Positions 44,198-52,820 of a stretch of 64,000 bases of DNA are shown in pieces (position 1 is the first letter of the stretch; each line of letters opens with the position of its first letter). The position numbers were made by a program, and so were the translations under genes. The DNA is from Bordetella genomosp. 4 (lineage in GTDB: Bacteria; Pseudomonadota; Gammaproteobacteria; Burkholderiales; Burkholderiaceae_B), in assembly GCF_002261185.1 (NCBI RefSeq), contig NZ_NEVQ01000022.1, forward strand, positions 558,001-622,000, in the 5' to 3' direction. Under the pieces are notes generated by a model that saw only the letters and a program-made list of their open reading frames with translations, had not been told where the DNA came from and did not search any database.

Positions 44198-44447
44198 GGT
44201 GTGTGTTTCCGTTGTCAGGAAACGCCATTTCACCGATGCCAGGTATCTAGTCTGTGCCGCCGGCACCGTCGTTTTTTGAGTTCTTGTATCGTGTCTGGGT
44301 CTATATACAGTACGACACACAAGAGGCTCTCATCGAGCCGTACTTTGACTACACTTCTGATCGTGATGAGATCGCCTTGGTCTCAGTCGCTGCCCTTCGT
44401 TTCATACCGATCCCCCTCCCGCTCTATACGGCATAAGGCATCTAAGA

Positions 44448-45182
44448 ATGGACCAAATCGACCACATCATGATCGTCGACGACGATAGAGAAATTCGCGA
44501 GCTTGCAGGCAATTTCTTGCGAAAAAACGGGCTGGAGGTGACCTTGGCCGCGGATGGCAGGCACATGAAGTCGCTGCTGGAAAGCACGAAGGTCGATCTG
44601 ATTGTGCTGGATATCATGATGCCCGGTGACGATGGCCTGGTGCTATGCCGCGAATTACGCAGCGGCAAGCATCGCAAAATCCCGATATTGCTGTTGACCG
44701 CCCGCAGTGACGATATGGACCGCGTGATAGGGCTGGAAATGGGTGCTGATGATTATCTCGTCAAGCCGTTTGTCGCCCGAGAGCTGCTGGCGCGTATCAA
44801 GGCCATCTTGCGCCGCACCCGCATGTTGCCTCCGAATTTCCAAGTCACCGAGCCCGGGCGTCAGATCAGATTTGGCGCATGGCGGCTGGATACGACTGCC
44901 CGCCATTTGCTGGACGAAGAAGACACGGTCGTATCGTTGAGCGGCGCCGAATACCGGCTGCTGCGCGTCTTTCTGGATCATCCACAACGCGTCCTGAATC
45001 GCGATCAATTACTGAACCTGACACAGGGACGCGATGCCGACATGTTTGGCCGATCCATCGATCTGCTGGTCAGCCGCGTACGCCAGCGTCTGCGCGAAGA
45101 CGCTCGCGAACCGATGTACATCAAGACGGTACGCAGCGAGGGCTATGTGTTCTCGGCCGCGGTCGAGGTCCAGGAAGAATAG
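44448..45182 (+). CDS. OmpR/PhoB-family response regulator
   Basis: The 244-residue protein has a receiver domain with acidic pocket 'IVDDD', phospho-acceptor Asp in 'LIVLDIMMPGDDG', and Lys in 'YLVKPF', then a winged-helix DNA-binding domain ('RQRLREDAREPMYIKTVRSEGYVF'). It resembles OmpR-type regulators. It is followed four bases later by its sensor kinase. The divergent CcdA-TlpA pair is a possible target; the stimulus is unknown. Confidence 0.94.
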   Translation: MDQIDHIMIVDDDREIRELAGNFLRKNGLEVTLAADGRHMKSLLESTKVDLIVLDIMMPGDDGLVLCRELRSGKHRKIPILLLTARSDDMDRVIGLEMGADDYLVKPFVARELLARIKAILRRTRMLPPNFQVTEPGRQIRFGAWRLDTTARHLLDEEDTVVSLSGAEYRLLRVFLDHPQRVLNRDQLLNLTQGRDADMFGRSIDLLVSRVRQRLREDAREPMYIKTVRSEGYVFSAAVEVQEE

Positions 45183-45186
45183 AAAA

Positions 45187-46530
45187 ATGCCGCGCCCTCG
45201 ATTTCCGTTACGTCTTTGGCCGCGAACGCTGGTCGCGCGCTTATTCCTGATCTTTCTGGTGGGTCTGGTGCTGGCTCACACCTTGTCGTTTGGGCTGCTG
45301 TTTTATGAACGCTACGACGCGACCAAATCGATGATGCTGGACGATCTGGAGCGCGATGTCTCGATTGCTGTCGATATCCTCAACCGCCTGCCTGCTGACG
45401 AACGCGCCGATTGGCTGGGACGCCTGTCCAGCGGGCATCGCCAGTATCTATTGGGCCCCGGCACTGCCGACCAACCGCTGCGCCTGGCGGCAGCGCGCAC
45501 GGCGGCCCAGTCCATTGAATACACATTGCGCGGCCGGTATCCCGTCGTCGTGCATGCCATGGCGGGCAACGACCGTCATATTCAGGCGCGCATCACGCTG
45601 CAGGACGGCCATCCCGTGGTGCTGGACATCCACTTGACCATGCCACCCTTGGCTGTATGGCTGCCCGTCGTGCTGTGCGTGCAATTGGTGCTGCTGGTGC
45701 TCTGTGCCTGGTTGGCAGTACGCCTGGCCGTTCGTCCGTTGACGCAACTGGCAAAAGCCGCCGACACGCTCGACCCCAACAACACGAGCCCTCCGCTGGA
45801 CGAACGAGGCCCCGCCGAGGTCGCGCAAGCCTCGGCCGCATTCAACGCCATGCAAAACCGCATCGCCAGCTATCTAAAAGAGCGCATGCAATTGCTGGGC
45901 GCGATTTCGCATGACCTGCAGACACCGATTACCCGGATGAAACTGCGAGCGGAATTCATGGACGAATCGACGGATAAAGCCAAGCTGACGCAAGACCTCG
46001 GGGAAGTCGAGCGGCTGGTGCGCGAAGGGATCGAATACGCGCGCAGCGCGCACGGCACCCAGGAAAAACCCGCTCGCATCAATCTGCACGACTTTCTGGA
46101 CAGTCTGGTATGTGATTACCAGGACACCGGCCGCGAGGTAATGTTGTCGAGCCCGGCTGATCAGTCGTTCGGGTCGATACAGACTCGTCCGCACGCGTTG
46201 CGGCGCATCTTGGGCAATCTGATCGATAATGCGCTGAAATTCGCCGGTGCAGCCGAAGTCGCTGTACAAAGCCATGGAGCGCAAGGTGTGTCCATTTTTG
46301 TAATGGACCGTGGCCCGGGTATTCCCCCTGACGAACTCGACGCCGTACTGCAGCCGTTTTACCGTGTCGAGGGCTCGCGCAACCGTGATACGGGGGGCAC
46401 AGGGCTGGGGCTGGCGATCGGACAGCAACTGGCCACCGTACTGGGAGGCAAATTGGTGCTGAGCAACCGCGACGGCGGGGGGCTGTCGGTCGAGGTGCGA
46501 ATACCGCTTTCGGCCGGTCAGGCAGTGTAG
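45187..46530 (+). CDS. EnvZ-like sensor histidine kinase
   Basis: The 447-residue protein has an N-terminal membrane segment (about 15-38), a periplasmic sensor loop, a second segment near 155-178, and a HAMP domain. The kinase core follows: H-box '[18 protein letters not shown]', N-box '[11 protein letters not shown]', G boxes 'DRGPGIP' and '[11 protein letters not shown]'. The ATG at 45187 follows AGGAAG; the longer frame overlaps the regulator gene. Together the genes form a two-component system of the EnvZ/OmpR type. Confidence 0.93.
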   Translation: MPRPRFPLRLWPRTLVARLFLIFLVGLVLAHTLSFGLLFYERYDATKSMMLDDLERDVSIAVDILNRLPADERADWLGRLSSGHRQYLLGPGTADQPLRLAAARTAAQSIEYTLRGRYPVVVHAMAGNDRHIQARITLQDGHPVVLDIHLTMPPLAVWLPVVLCVQLVLLVLCAWLAVRLAVRPLTQLAKAADTLDPNNTSPPLDERGPAEVAQASAAFNAMQNRIASYLKERMQLLGAISHDLQTPITRMKLRAEFMDESTDKAKLTQDLGEVERLVREGIEYARSAHGTQEKPARINLHDFLDSLVCDYQDTGREVMLSSPADQSFGSIQTRPHALRRILGNLIDNALKFAGAAEVAVQSHGAQGVSIFVMDRGPGIPPDELDAVLQPFYRVEGSRNRDTGGTGLGLAIGQQLATVLGGKLVLSNRDGGGLSVEVRIPLSAGQAV

Positions 46531-46556
46531 TATTCATGGATGATAAAGGAGTTTCT

Positions 46557-47807
46557 ATGCATACCCGTGAAGCATGCCTGCAAGCCGATCAACAAGACCC
46601 GCTCGCCCCGCTGAAAGCGCAGTTCGACATACCGGCAGGCGTGCTTTACATGGACGGCAATTCGCTAGGCGTGCTGCCTAAAGCCGCTGTCGCACGCAGT
46701 GCCCAAGTCATCCAGCAGGAATGGGGCCAAGGGCTGATCCGCAGTTGGAACGACGCCAGCTGGTTTGAGTTGCCATCGCGCCTGGGCGACAAACTGGGTC
46801 GGTTGATCGGCGCAGGAACAGGCCAGGTCGTTGTCACGGACACCACCTCGTTGAATCTGTTCAAGTCTCTGGCAGCCGCGATCCGCATCCAACAGCAGGC
46901 CGCGCCGCAGCGCAAAATCATCGTGTCGGAGCGCGATAATTTTCCGACCGATCTTTACATGATCCAGGGCATGATCGATCTGCTGCAACAAGGCTACGAG
47001 ATGCGTCTGGTGGATGAGGATCTGTCGTTGGAGCAAGCGCTGGACGATTCCGTCGCCGTACTGCTGCTGTCGCATGTGAATTACCGTACCGGCCATATGT
47101 ACGACATGGCAGATGTCACGGCGCAGGCACATGCGCGCGGCGCGTTGACCATCTGGGACCTGGCCCACGCAGCGGGCGCCGTGCCGGTAGATCTGACCGG
47201 CGCCAACGCCGATTTCGCTGTGGGTTGCACCTATAAATATTTGAACGGCGGTCCGGGCGCGCCGGCGTTTATCTGGGTGGCTCCGCGCCATACTGATCAT
47301 TTCTGGCAGCCGTTATCGGGATGGTGGGGCCACCAGCGGCCATTTGATATGGCCGTCAATTACGAACCCGCAGGCGGTATCCGCCGCTACCTGTGCGGCA
47401 CGCAGCCCATCGTGTCGCTGTCGTTAGTGGAATGCGGCCTGGATATCTCGCTGCAGGCCGATATGAACGAGGTGCGCAGGAAATCGCTGGCGCTCACCGA
47501 CCTGTTTATTGCACTCGTGGAAAGCCGCTGTGCCCGCCATCCACTGACTCTGGTCACGCCGCGCGAGCACGCTCATCGAGGCAGTCATGTCAGCCTGCGG
47601 CATCCGCATGGCTATGCCGTGATGCAGGCGTTGATTGCGCGCGGAGTCATCGGTGATTATCGCGAGCCCGAGGTTCTGCGTTTTGGCTTCACACCACTCT
47701 ACTTCGGCTACACCGATGTCTGGGATGCGGTGGAGATTTTAACGGATGTGCTCGATAGCGAGATCTGGAAACAGCCCGAGTTTTCGCGACGCGGCGCGGT
47801 GACTTGA
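46557..47807 (+). CDS. kynU: Kynureninase
   Basis: The 416-residue PLP enzyme has '[20 protein letters not shown]', '[12 protein letters not shown]', the PLP-binding Lys in '[17 protein letters not shown]', and '[10 protein letters not shown]'. It cleaves kynurenine to anthranilate and alanine in tryptophan catabolism. AAGGAG six bases before the ATG at 46557 decides the start over an upstream ATG at 46536. The gene follows the histidine kinase by 26 bp but has no functional tie to it. The other kyn genes (kynA, kynB) are not in the window. Confidence 0.94.
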   Translation: MHTREACLQADQQDPLAPLKAQFDIPAGVLYMDGNSLGVLPKAAVARSAQVIQQEWGQGLIRSWNDASWFELPSRLGDKLGRLIGAGTGQVVVTDTTSLNLFKSLAAAIRIQQQAAPQRKIIVSERDNFPTDLYMIQGMIDLLQQGYEMRLVDEDLSLEQALDDSVAVLLLSHVNYRTGHMYDMADVTAQAHARGALTIWDLAHAAGAVPVDLTGANADFAVGCTYKYLNGGPGAPAFIWVAPRHTDHFWQPLSGWWGHQRPFDMAVNYEPAGGIRRYLCGTQPIVSLSLVECGLDISLQADMNEVRRKSLALTDLFIALVESRCARHPLTLVTPREHAHRGSHVSLRHPHGYAVMQALIARGVIGDYREPEVLRFGFTPLYFGYTDVWDAVEILTDVLDSEIWKQPEFSRRGAVT

Positions 47808-47895
47808 TGAGTGCGGCGCATCGTCGGCATCGTTAACCTCAAGTTAATAATGCTTTGAATCGCTCTTGCGCCCATACGGTGCAGTGATGGGTACA

Positions 47896-47940
47896 GTGCC
47901 TGACACACGCTGGCGATCGGCGCCGGCAGGAGTCAGGCAC
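47896..47940. repeat. Inverted repeat in front of the tartrate dehydrogenase-type gene
   Basis: GTGCCTGAC (47896-47904) and GTCAGGCAC (47932-47940) are exact reverse complements 27 bp apart, ending right at the GTG start. The stem would place the ribosome site AGGAG (47929-47933) partly inside the paired region. GTGCCTGAC-type repeats are common dispersed palindromes in related genomes, as far as I recall. A translational control role is possible. Confidence 0.5.
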
Positions 47941-49032
47941 GTGAAAACATACCGTATTGCAACCATTCCCGGCGACGGCATCGGCAAAGAAGTCATCCCG
48001 GCCGGCCAACAGGTCATGCAGGCATTGGCCGAGTCAGACGGCTCGTTCGCCTTTGCGTTTCAGAATTTCGATTGGGGTGGTGATTACTACCGCAAACATG
48101 GCGTCATGATGCCTGCCGATGGGCTCGACGACTTGCGCGACAAAGACGCGATTTTGTTTGGTTCGGCGGGAGACCCTGATATCCCCGACCACATTACGCT
48201 ATGGGGCCTGCGGCTAAAGATCTGCCAGGGCCTGGATCAGTATGCCAATGTGCGCCCCACGCGCATCCTGCCCGGGATCGATGGGCCGCTGAAACGCTGC
48301 ACGCCCGAACAACTCGATTGGGTGATTGTGCGCGAAAACTCGGAAGGCGAGTACTCGGGTGTCGGCGGCCGTGTGCACCAGGGCCAACCCATCGAGGCTG
48401 CGACCGACGTTTCCATGATGACGCGCGCGGGGGTCGAACGCATCCTGCGTTTCGCCTTCAGGTTGGCGCAATCTCGTCCGCGTAAACAGTTGACGGTGAT
48501 CACCAAATCCAACGCGCAACGCCATGCCATGGTGATGTGGGATGAAATTGCCGTTGAAGTCAGCCGCGAGTTTCCCGACGTACGTTGGGATAAAGAGCTG
48601 GTCGATGCTGCGACCGCCCGGATGGTGAATCGGCCCGCGACGCTGGACACGATTGTCGCGACCAACCTGCACGCGGATATTCTGAGTGACCTGGCCGCAG
48701 CATTGGCCGGCAGTCTGGGAATTGCCCCCACCGGCAACATCGATCCTGAACGCCGTTATCCCTCGATGTTCGAGCCGATTCATGGCTCGGCTTTCGACAT
48801 CATGGGCAAAGGCCTGGCGAACCCGATCGGCACGTTCTGGTCGGTGGTGATGTTGCTGGAGCATATTGGCGAACACCAGGCGGCCAAGCGTGTCATGCAA
48901 GCCGTAGAGCACGTAACAGCCAATCCCGCACTGCATACAGGTGATCTGGGTGGAAAAGCCACGACGGCAGAGGTCACCGAGGCCGTGTGCCAATACCTGA
49001 AGCAAGCGGCCGCGCAAGCCCAGGCTGCGTAA
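47941..49032 (+). CDS. Tartrate dehydrogenase/D-malate dehydrogenase-type enzyme (isopropylmalate dehydrogenase family)
   Basis: The 363-residue protein belongs to the beta-decarboxylating dehydrogenase family: 'ATIPGDGIGKEVIPAG', 'VRENSEGEYSGVGG', 'TKSNAQRHAMVMWDE' and 'DILSDLAAALAGSLGIAPTGNI'. Its best match is the TtuC/YeaU group that oxidises tartrate, D-malate or 3-isopropylmalate-like acids with NAD+. The GTG at 47941 has AGGAG suitably upstream; ATG 47887 is an alternative. A Bug gene follows, so import and oxidation of a hydroxy-dicarboxylate is a good guess. Confidence 0.88.
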   Translation: MKTYRIATIPGDGIGKEVIPAGQQVMQALAESDGSFAFAFQNFDWGGDYYRKHGVMMPADGLDDLRDKDAILFGSAGDPDIPDHITLWGLRLKICQGLDQYANVRPTRILPGIDGPLKRCTPEQLDWVIVRENSEGEYSGVGGRVHQGQPIEAATDVSMMTRAGVERILRFAFRLAQSRPRKQLTVITKSNAQRHAMVMWDEIAVEVSREFPDVRWDKELVDAATARMVNRPATLDTIVATNLHADILSDLAAALAGSLGIAPTGNIDPERRYPSMFEPIHGSAFDIMGKGLANPIGTFWSVVMLLEHIGEHQAAKRVMQAVEHVTANPALHTGDLGGKATTAEVTEAVCQYLKQAAAQAQAA

Positions 49033-49177
49033 TACAAGAAGAACGCCGTGACCGGACACCGGTCGCGGCGCTGCGCGGCACCGCCAACGACCAAGAGCGG
49101 CACACGCATGGCAGCACAATGGGTTGCCCCAAAAATAATCGGTCACCAGAGATCGACAACCACAACGAGGAGACATC

Positions 49178-50164
49178 ATGAAACCTGCGAAGCATGGCCT
49201 GCGTATCGCGCTGGCCGGTGCGCTATGCGCGGCCGGAATCACGCTGGCAACCGGTGCGGCGGCACAAAGCTATCCCACGCGCCCTGTGAACCTGATCGTG
49301 CCCTTCCCGGCTGGCGGCACCACCGATGTGCTGGCGCGTACCCTCGGTCAAGAGTTGGCCAAAAGCCTGGGTCAACCGGTGATCGTGGAAAACAAACCTG
49401 GCGCCGGCGCCACGCTGGGCGCAGATTACGTGGCTAAGGCCGCCCCCGATGGCTATACCCTCTTGATGGGTGCAGTCCACCACACGATTGCGACCAGCGT
49501 CTACAACAACCTGCAGTACGATTTTCAGAAAAGTTTCGCCCCCGTCACCACGGTAGCGCTGGTGCCGAACATACTGGTCGTCAACCCCAAGGTGCCCGCA
49601 CAGAATGTCCAGGAACTATTGGCCCTGGCCCGCAAGACGCCCGGCAAATTGACCTTTGGTTCGAATGGCGTCGGCACCGGGCAACATCTGATCGGTGCGC
49701 AATTTCAAGAGATCGGCGGCGTCTCGCTGCTGCACGTGCCGTACAAGGGCAGCGGCCCGTTGACGACGGATCTGCTGGGCGGCCAGATCGATATGTCGTT
49801 CGACACGATCACCCCTGTATTGCCTCACATCAAGTCAGGCAAATTGCGTGCATTGGCAGTCACGACGGATAAGCGTTCCGCAGCATTACCCGATGTCCCG
49901 ACGATGCAAGAGGCGGGTCTGAAAGGCTTCAATATGGGTACATGGTTTGGCGTTCTGGCCCCTGCCACCACACCGCCCGACGTTGTTGCGCGCCTGAATG
50001 CCGACATGGTCAAGATCATCCAGTCGCCGGATTTCGGCAAGAAAATGGCGGAGATCGGCGCCGTGCCGATAGGCGATAGCAGTGCGCAAATGGCCGAACG
50101 CATCAAGATCGATACCACTGACTACGCCAAACTCGTCAAGCAAGCGAACGTCGTGGTGAACTGA
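49178..50164 (+). CDS. Bug/TctC-family periplasmic binding protein
   Basis: The 328-residue protein has a signal peptide ending near 'AAAQSYPTRPV', then 'NLIVPFPAGGTTDVLAR', 'NKPGAGATLGADYV' and 'VPYKGSGPLTTDLLGG'. It follows the tartrate dehydrogenase-type gene by 145 bp on the same strand, and tartrate or malate is a plausible ligand. Its stop codon abuts the stop of the convergent LysR gene (TGATCA). Confidence 0.93.
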   Translation: MKPAKHGLRIALAGALCAAGITLATGAAAQSYPTRPVNLIVPFPAGGTTDVLARTLGQELAKSLGQPVIVENKPGAGATLGADYVAKAAPDGYTLLMGAVHHTIATSVYNNLQYDFQKSFAPVTTVALVPNILVVNPKVPAQNVQELLALARKTPGKLTFGSNGVGTGQHLIGAQFQEIGGVSLLHVPYKGSGPLTTDLLGGQIDMSFDTITPVLPHIKSGKLRALAVTTDKRSAALPDVPTMQEAGLKGFNMGTWFGVLAPATTPPDVVARLNADMVKIIQSPDFGKKMAEIGAVPIGDSSAQMAERIKIDTTDYAKLVKQANVVVN

Positions 50165-51082
50165 TCACCAAGAGTCGCCCTTGCCGGTTTTACGCCTGTC
50201 CCGAAAATATTCCACCAGGAAATCGATAAACACGCGCACCTTGGCCGACAGGTGATGACGTTCGGGAAAAACAGCGTGAATATCGGCGGGCGGCAGGGCG
50301 TAATCCTGCAGCAGCAACTCCAGTCTGCCAGCACGCAGGTGGCGCGCAAGATCCCATTCGGCACGCTGCAAAATCCCCAAACCGGCCAGACCCCAGGTCA
50401 ATGTGACCTCTCCATCGTTACTGCTCAGCGCACCACGCACCTTGATCGTTTCGCCATAGGTACCGCGCGTAAATCGCCAAAGGCCATAGGTATCATCGTT
50501 CTGACGCAGCACGATGCATTGATGGCGCGCCAGATCCTGTGGCACCTGCGGGCGGCCATGCTTTTCCAGATACTCGGGCGACGCACAGACCAGTCGTCGG
50601 TTCGGCGCGATGGGCCGGGCAATCAGACGCCCATCGGGGATATCACCGAAGCGGATCGCCACGTCAAACGCATCCTGCACAAAATCGCCCGGCGTGTCTG
50701 TCAGCTGCAACTGCACCTCGACCTCGGGATAGCGGCGCGCAAACAGCACGATGGCCGGCGCAATATAGCTGCGCCCGAATCCCAGCGGCGCGTTCACCTT
50801 TAATAATCCCCGCGGCTGCGCCTGCCGGCTGGCGATCAATTGGTCCAGATGATCGATGTCACGCAGAATGCGTCGCGCGTTTTCCAGATACAGCTCGCCC
50901 TCGGCCGTCGGACTGAGACGCCGGGTATTGCGGTTAAGCAGGCGCACGCCGAGGCGGTCTTCGATCTGAGCCAGACGTTTGCTGACAGCAGCCGTGGTCA
51001 CGCCCAGCTCGCGCGCAGCGGCCGACAGACTGCCCGCACGAACCAGCTCGACCAGCAACTGCAGCTCTTGGGACTGCCCCAT
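50165..51082 (-). CDS. LysR-family regulator, near the tartrate dehydrogenase/Bug genes
   Basis: The 305-residue protein has the LysR helix-turn-helix 'GSLSAAARELGVTTAAVSKRL' and an effector domain of the group that often regulates porin, redox or aromatic genes ('GLLKVNAPLGFGRSYIAPAI'). It is convergent with the Bug gene and diverges from hurI by 144 bp. Its targets are likely the tartrate dehydrogenase-type and Bug genes, by proximity only. Confidence 0.9.
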   Translation of the reverse strand: MGQSQELQLLVELVRAGSLSAAARELGVTTAAVSKRLAQIEDRLGVRLLNRNTRRLSPTAEGELYLENARRILRDIDHLDQLIASRQAQPRGLLKVNAPLGFGRSYIAPAIVLFARRYPEVEVQLQLTDTPGDFVQDAFDVAIRFGDIPDGRLIARPIAPNRRLVCASPEYLEKHGRPQVPQDLARHQCIVLRQNDDTYGLWRFTRGTYGETIKVRGALSSNDGEVTLTWGLAGLGILQRAEWDLARHLRAGRLELLLQDYALPPADIHAVFPERHHLSAKVRVFIDFLVEYFRDRRKTGKGDSW

Positions 51083-51190
51083 CGACGTGACACCTCATTG
51101 AAAAATCGAAGTCCATAGTAGCCCAGAGCGAGCAGCGTCTTTCACATTCCGTCCGCGGTAACCGGTTGCACCTTCAGTCAATTTATTTAA

Positions 51191-51209
51191 AATGCGAGTA
51201 TTTCTCATT
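51191..51209 (+). promoter_or_regulatory. Strong Fur box before hurI
   Basis: AATGCGAGTATTTCTCATT matches the Fur pattern AATGAGAATAATTCTCATT at 16 of 19 positions and ends 17 bp before the hurI start. A promoter (TTGCAC at 51166, 16 bp, TAAAAT at 51188) overlaps its left edge, so Fur would block transcription under iron sufficiency. Confidence 0.8.
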
Positions 51210-51226
51210 TACATTAACATTCATTA

Positions 51227-51736
51227 ATGTTGCGTTCCCTGCCCGCCTCTCAAGACGCCGTTCACGGTCTATACCGCGACCACCATGGTTGGCTCGACGG
51301 CTGGTTGCGCCGCAAAGTCGGCAACGCCTGCGATGCAGCAGATCTGGTCCAGGACACGTTCGTTCGCGTGCTGCGGCACCGCGCCGAGTTGACCATGGTG
51401 CGCGAGCCACGCGCTTACCTGACCACTATCGCCAAACGTTTGGTGCTGAATCATTATCGACGTCAGTCGCTGGAACAGGCCTATCAAGAGGCGCTGGCTG
51501 CGATGCCGGAACCGCTGGCCCCCTCGCCCGAACAGCAATTGCTGATTCTTGAAGCGTTGCACGAGATCGATGCGGCGTTAAACGCCTTGCCGGCACGCGC
51601 CCGCCAGGCATTTTTGCTGGCACAGTTGGAACACTTGCCCTACGAGGAGATCGCGCAGCGCCTGCAAGTGTCGGTACGCACGGTACAGCGCTACATCGTG
51701 CAAGGATATGAACAATGCCTGCTCGCGAGCTCGTGA
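51227..51736 (+). CDS. hurI: Heme-responsive ECF sigma factor HurI
   Basis: The 169-residue FecI-type sigma factor has region 2 'LYRDHHGWLDGWLRRKVGNACDAADLVQDTFVRVL' and region 4 'LPYEEIAQRLQVSVRTVQRYI'. It is followed by hurR (22-bp overlap) and the heme receptor, the order of the Bordetella hurIR-bhuRSTUV locus. In that system it activates bhuR transcription when heme occupies the receptor. Confidence 0.9.
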   Translation: MLRSLPASQDAVHGLYRDHHGWLDGWLRRKVGNACDAADLVQDTFVRVLRHRAELTMVREPRAYLTTIAKRLVLNHYRRQSLEQAYQEALAAMPEPLAPSPEQQLLILEALHEIDAALNALPARARQAFLLAQLEHLPYEEIAQRLQVSVRTVQRYIVQGYEQCLLASS

Positions 51737-52704
51737 CTCCTGCCGAGGCTCCGCTGGATCGCGGCGTGGCGCGCGAAGCAGCGCGTTGGCTGATGCGGCT
51801 AGGCTCTGGCCACGCCACGGCAGCCGATGTGCGCGCGTGCGACCGATGGCGTGCTGACAGCGCCGAGCATGAACGCGCCTGGCAGCGTGCGCAGGCGCTG
51901 AATCGGACATTCGGCCTGATCCCCGCCGAAGTCGGCATGGCAGCGTTAGGCCGGCCGGCAGCCAAATCGCGTCGAACTACGCTCAAGACGCTCGTGGCCC
52001 TGCTGGCGGCCTCGCCTGTGGCCTGGTCGACTTGGAACGCAGCACCCGTCGTACGCTGGCGGGCCGACCACCGCACGGCAGTTGGCGAACGGCGCGAGGT
52101 CGTGCTGACCGATGGATCGCGGGTCTGGCTCAACACCGCGACGGCAATCGACGAAGCATTCACCGACACTGACCACGCACTATGGCTGCGCGATGGAGAA
52201 ATCTACGTACAAGCCTCGCCGCACCGCAGCCCTGCACTTCACATCGAAACCCGAATGGGCGTCATTCACGCCGATGCCGCGGCGCATTTTGCCGTCCGGC
52301 TTGACGCCCAGCGGTGCCTGGTCAATGTCACTACCGGTCAGGTGGAAGTTTCACCGGCCAAGGCTACAGCACATCGTGTCCGCCTGAACGCAGCACAACA
52401 AGCGGCTTTCGACGCCGCTACCGTCTACCCGCGGCAAACCTCGGATACGCGCGAGCCGGATTGGCTGCGAGGCACCTTGCACGCGGATGCGATGCGATTG
52501 GATGTGTTTGCTGCGGAATTGGCTCGCTATCGGTCCGGCATCGTACGTTGCGATCCGGCCATTGCCGCACTGCAGATTTCCGGGACTTTTCAGTTGAGCA
52601 ACACCGATGCGGTGTTGCACGCTCTGCCGGCCCTGTTGCCCGTGCAAGTGAGCTATCGGACCTCGTACTGGGTCATGCTCGGACCGGCTGCCACGCAGAC
52701 GTAG
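51715..52704 (+). CDS. hurR: FecR-type heme-signalling anti-sigma factor HurR (HurP-type partner)
   Basis: The 329-residue protein has a cytoplasmic FecR N-terminal domain ('AARWLMRLGSGHATAADVRACDRW'), a membrane segment near 88-105, and a periplasmic FecR domain with 'GERREVVLTDGSRVWLNTATAI'. It is an inner-membrane signal relay that binds the sigma factor HurI. Overlap with hurI implies coupled translation. The C-terminal part resembles an STN-like fold as in other FecR proteins. Confidence 0.9.
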   Translation: MPARELVTPAEAPLDRGVAREAARWLMRLGSGHATAADVRACDRWRADSAEHERAWQRAQALNRTFGLIPAEVGMAALGRPAAKSRRTTLKTLVALLAASPVAWSTWNAAPVVRWRADHRTAVGERREVVLTDGSRVWLNTATAIDEAFTDTDHALWLRDGEIYVQASPHRSPALHIETRMGVIHADAAAHFAVRLDAQRCLVNVTTGQVEVSPAKATAHRVRLNAAQQAAFDAATVYPRQTSDTREPDWLRGTLHADAMRLDVFAAELARYRSGIVRCDPAIAALQISGTFQLSNTDAVLHALPALLPVQVSYRTSYWVMLGPAATQT

Positions 52705-52820
52705 TTTTATTTTGTTGCACTTAATGTTGCTTATCAGTGTCCGGTTTTGTGTCGTGCAGGGTCATGGAAAACAAAGGCTGTCATGGCCTGTATCCAAAGA
52801 CCCTGTCCGAAAGGAACCTC

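Noticed and set aside
48214-49242. 342-codon minus-strand frame opposite the dehydrogenase gene
   Set aside because: No homology pattern and spans the intergenic gap into the Bug gene; a shadow.
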